Shown here in pieces: positions 63,333 through 64,000 of a stretch of 64,000 nt of DNA (positions are counted from its first letter, which is position 1; the number at the start of each line of letters is the position of its first letter). The translations under genes were made by a program, and so were the position numbers. The notes under the pieces were generated by a model. That model ran no database searches, was not told the origin of the DNA, and saw only the letters and a program-made list of their open reading frames with translations. The DNA lies in assembly GCF_001429395.1 (NCBI RefSeq), contig NZ_LMJT01000008.1:1-64000 (forward strand), read 5' to 3'. Origin of the DNA: Allobosea sp. Root381 (lineage in GTDB: Bacteria > Pseudomonadota > Alphaproteobacteria > Rhizobiales > Beijerinckiaceae).

Positions 63333-63659
63333 TCACGGGTCTCCCGAGTGAAAATCACCGTGGCTATTGACGGTAGGGAGCGCCGACGCCTTCGACCTTA
63401 GATCGAATAGAAAAATCGCCGCGCAATTCAGGTGATTGTTCGGTCAGCATAGACCATCGTATTGCATGAGTAAAATCGTAAATTAAGGCGAAAATTTGCG
63501 ACATTTTGAATTTTGAAACATTTTATGTCTATATTCTCTTTGATAAATTCTTATTCTGTGTAAATAGAACGTGGCATGTGCTTTGCGTATAGGCTATTCG
63601 GTCAAGAGCATCAGCATTTGAGGGCGGATTGCCCATTTCGATAGCGAGCGGAGCAGGGA
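63333..63659. promoter_or_regulatory. AT-rich divergent control region of the export operon
   Basis: The gap between the ABC exporter and the MarR-type gene contains an AT-rich island (about 63410-63600) in otherwise GC-rich DNA. GACATTTT (63500-63507) and ACATTTT (63518-63524) lie within a 30-base segment framed by GACAT and ATGTC (63500-63529). The same GACATTTT occurs upstream of the RTX gene. Promoters for both directions are likely here. Confidence 0.55.
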
Positions 63660-64000
63660 ATGCATTCCAAACCGCAGATCAGCGATTATTATGTGGGCGG
63701 CATCGTGAGCGACCACCGCAAGGAGGTACAGACGCGAGACTTCATCGATCCAGGGTCGACGCGCAGCCTGGTGTCTCAGCTGGACCTGGCGAGGCTGGTC
63801 GAAAGGACGAGCCGCCGCTTTCTCGACTATCTCCGGCTGGAACTGACCAAGCTCGGCGTCGACGACATATCGCCATCGCAGGTGATGGTGCTGCTGGCTG
63901 TCGGACCGGGAGAGATCGCCGTGCGCGATCTGCTCGACCGTGGGCATTATGCCGGGTCCAACGCGTCCTACAACCTCAAGCAGCTGGTGGAGAGCGGCTA
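63660..64000 (+). CDS. MarR-family winged-helix regulator, cut by window end
   Basis: The first 113 residues are visible. The helical start (DLARLVERTSRRFLDYLRLE) and the winged-helix segment (ISPSQVMVLLAVGPGEIAVR, then DLLDRGHYAGSNASYNLKQL) match the MarR subgroup that includes LdtR-like proteins, and the general type of the EPS II regulator ExpG/WggR. GGAGCAGGGA precedes the ATG. Its divergent position suggests that it controls the adjacent export and glycan genes. Confidence 0.8.
   Translation, partial: MHSKPQISDYYVGGIVSDHRKEVQTRDFIDPGSTRSLVSQLDLARLVERTSRRFLDYLRLELTKLGVDDISPSQVMVLLAVGPGEIAVRDLLDRGHYAGSNASYNLKQLVESG

Overview
The window is high-GC bacterial DNA that looks like an alphaproteobacterium of the order Hyphomicrobiales (Rhizobiales). 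The evidence is the tig-clpP-clpX-lon order, the rnr-DUF983-NUDIX-rpmG order, a urea ABC transporter operon (urtABCDE), many ATGA stop/start overlaps and the codon bias. A Bosea-like genus is my guess from gene content only.

Layout. 1-4400 is a decayed region: one end of an IS3-family element interrupts a membrane glycosyltransferase gene, followed by frameshifted tail-gene fragments of an old prophage and a broken integrase lying against tRNA-Asp. 4400-12260 is core chromosome: tRNA-Asp, a small exported protein, tRNA-Val, lon, clpX, clpP, tig and tRNA-Leu. 12440-16860 holds a multicopper-oxidase-like protein that lacks most copper ligands, a DoxX-like membrane protein, gluconokinase with 6-phosphogluconate dehydrogenase, and an ArsR regulator with an AHSA1 partner. 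16870-22620 is the urt operon on the minus strand, preceded by a textbook sigma-54 promoter. 23009-27114 carries a tiny ORF whose ribosome binding site complements 17 nt of the 16S rRNA 3' end, then rnr, DUF983, NUDIX and rpmG.

27100-44802 is a 17.7-kb integrated element inserted at the 3' end of rpmG and bounded by an 18-bp direct repeat. It has a P4-type integrase, an AlpA regulator, a replication-initiator-like gene with iteron-like repeats inside it, an HK97-like capsid gene, a tape measure protein with an embedded M15 peptidase, distal tail genes, and a low-GC cargo pair (AlbA_2/Schlafen-like protein plus P-loop ATPase). I recognise no large terminase, portal, prohead protease or tail tube. 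The morphogenesis genes are intact and overlapping, so a capsid-encoding phage satellite is a serious possibility, alongside a compacted defective prophage.

45390-64000 is an extracellular-glycan locus. A divergent MarR-type regulator (cut by the window end) faces a type I secretion ABC/HlyD pair and an RTX protein with about 19 nonapeptide repeats. A tightly coupled operon follows: GT2-like enzymes, two GT4 glycosyltransferases, a methyltransferase, a membrane-anchored coiled-coil protein, two polysaccharide pyruvyl transferases, an exported beta-propeller-like protein and a GSCFA protein. The plan resembles the galactoglucan (EPS II, exp/wg) locus of Sinorhizobium, in which an RTX protein and its own type I exporter accompany glycosyltransferases under a MarR regulator. 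The export and regulatory ends share AT-rich upstream regions with a common GACATTTT motif.
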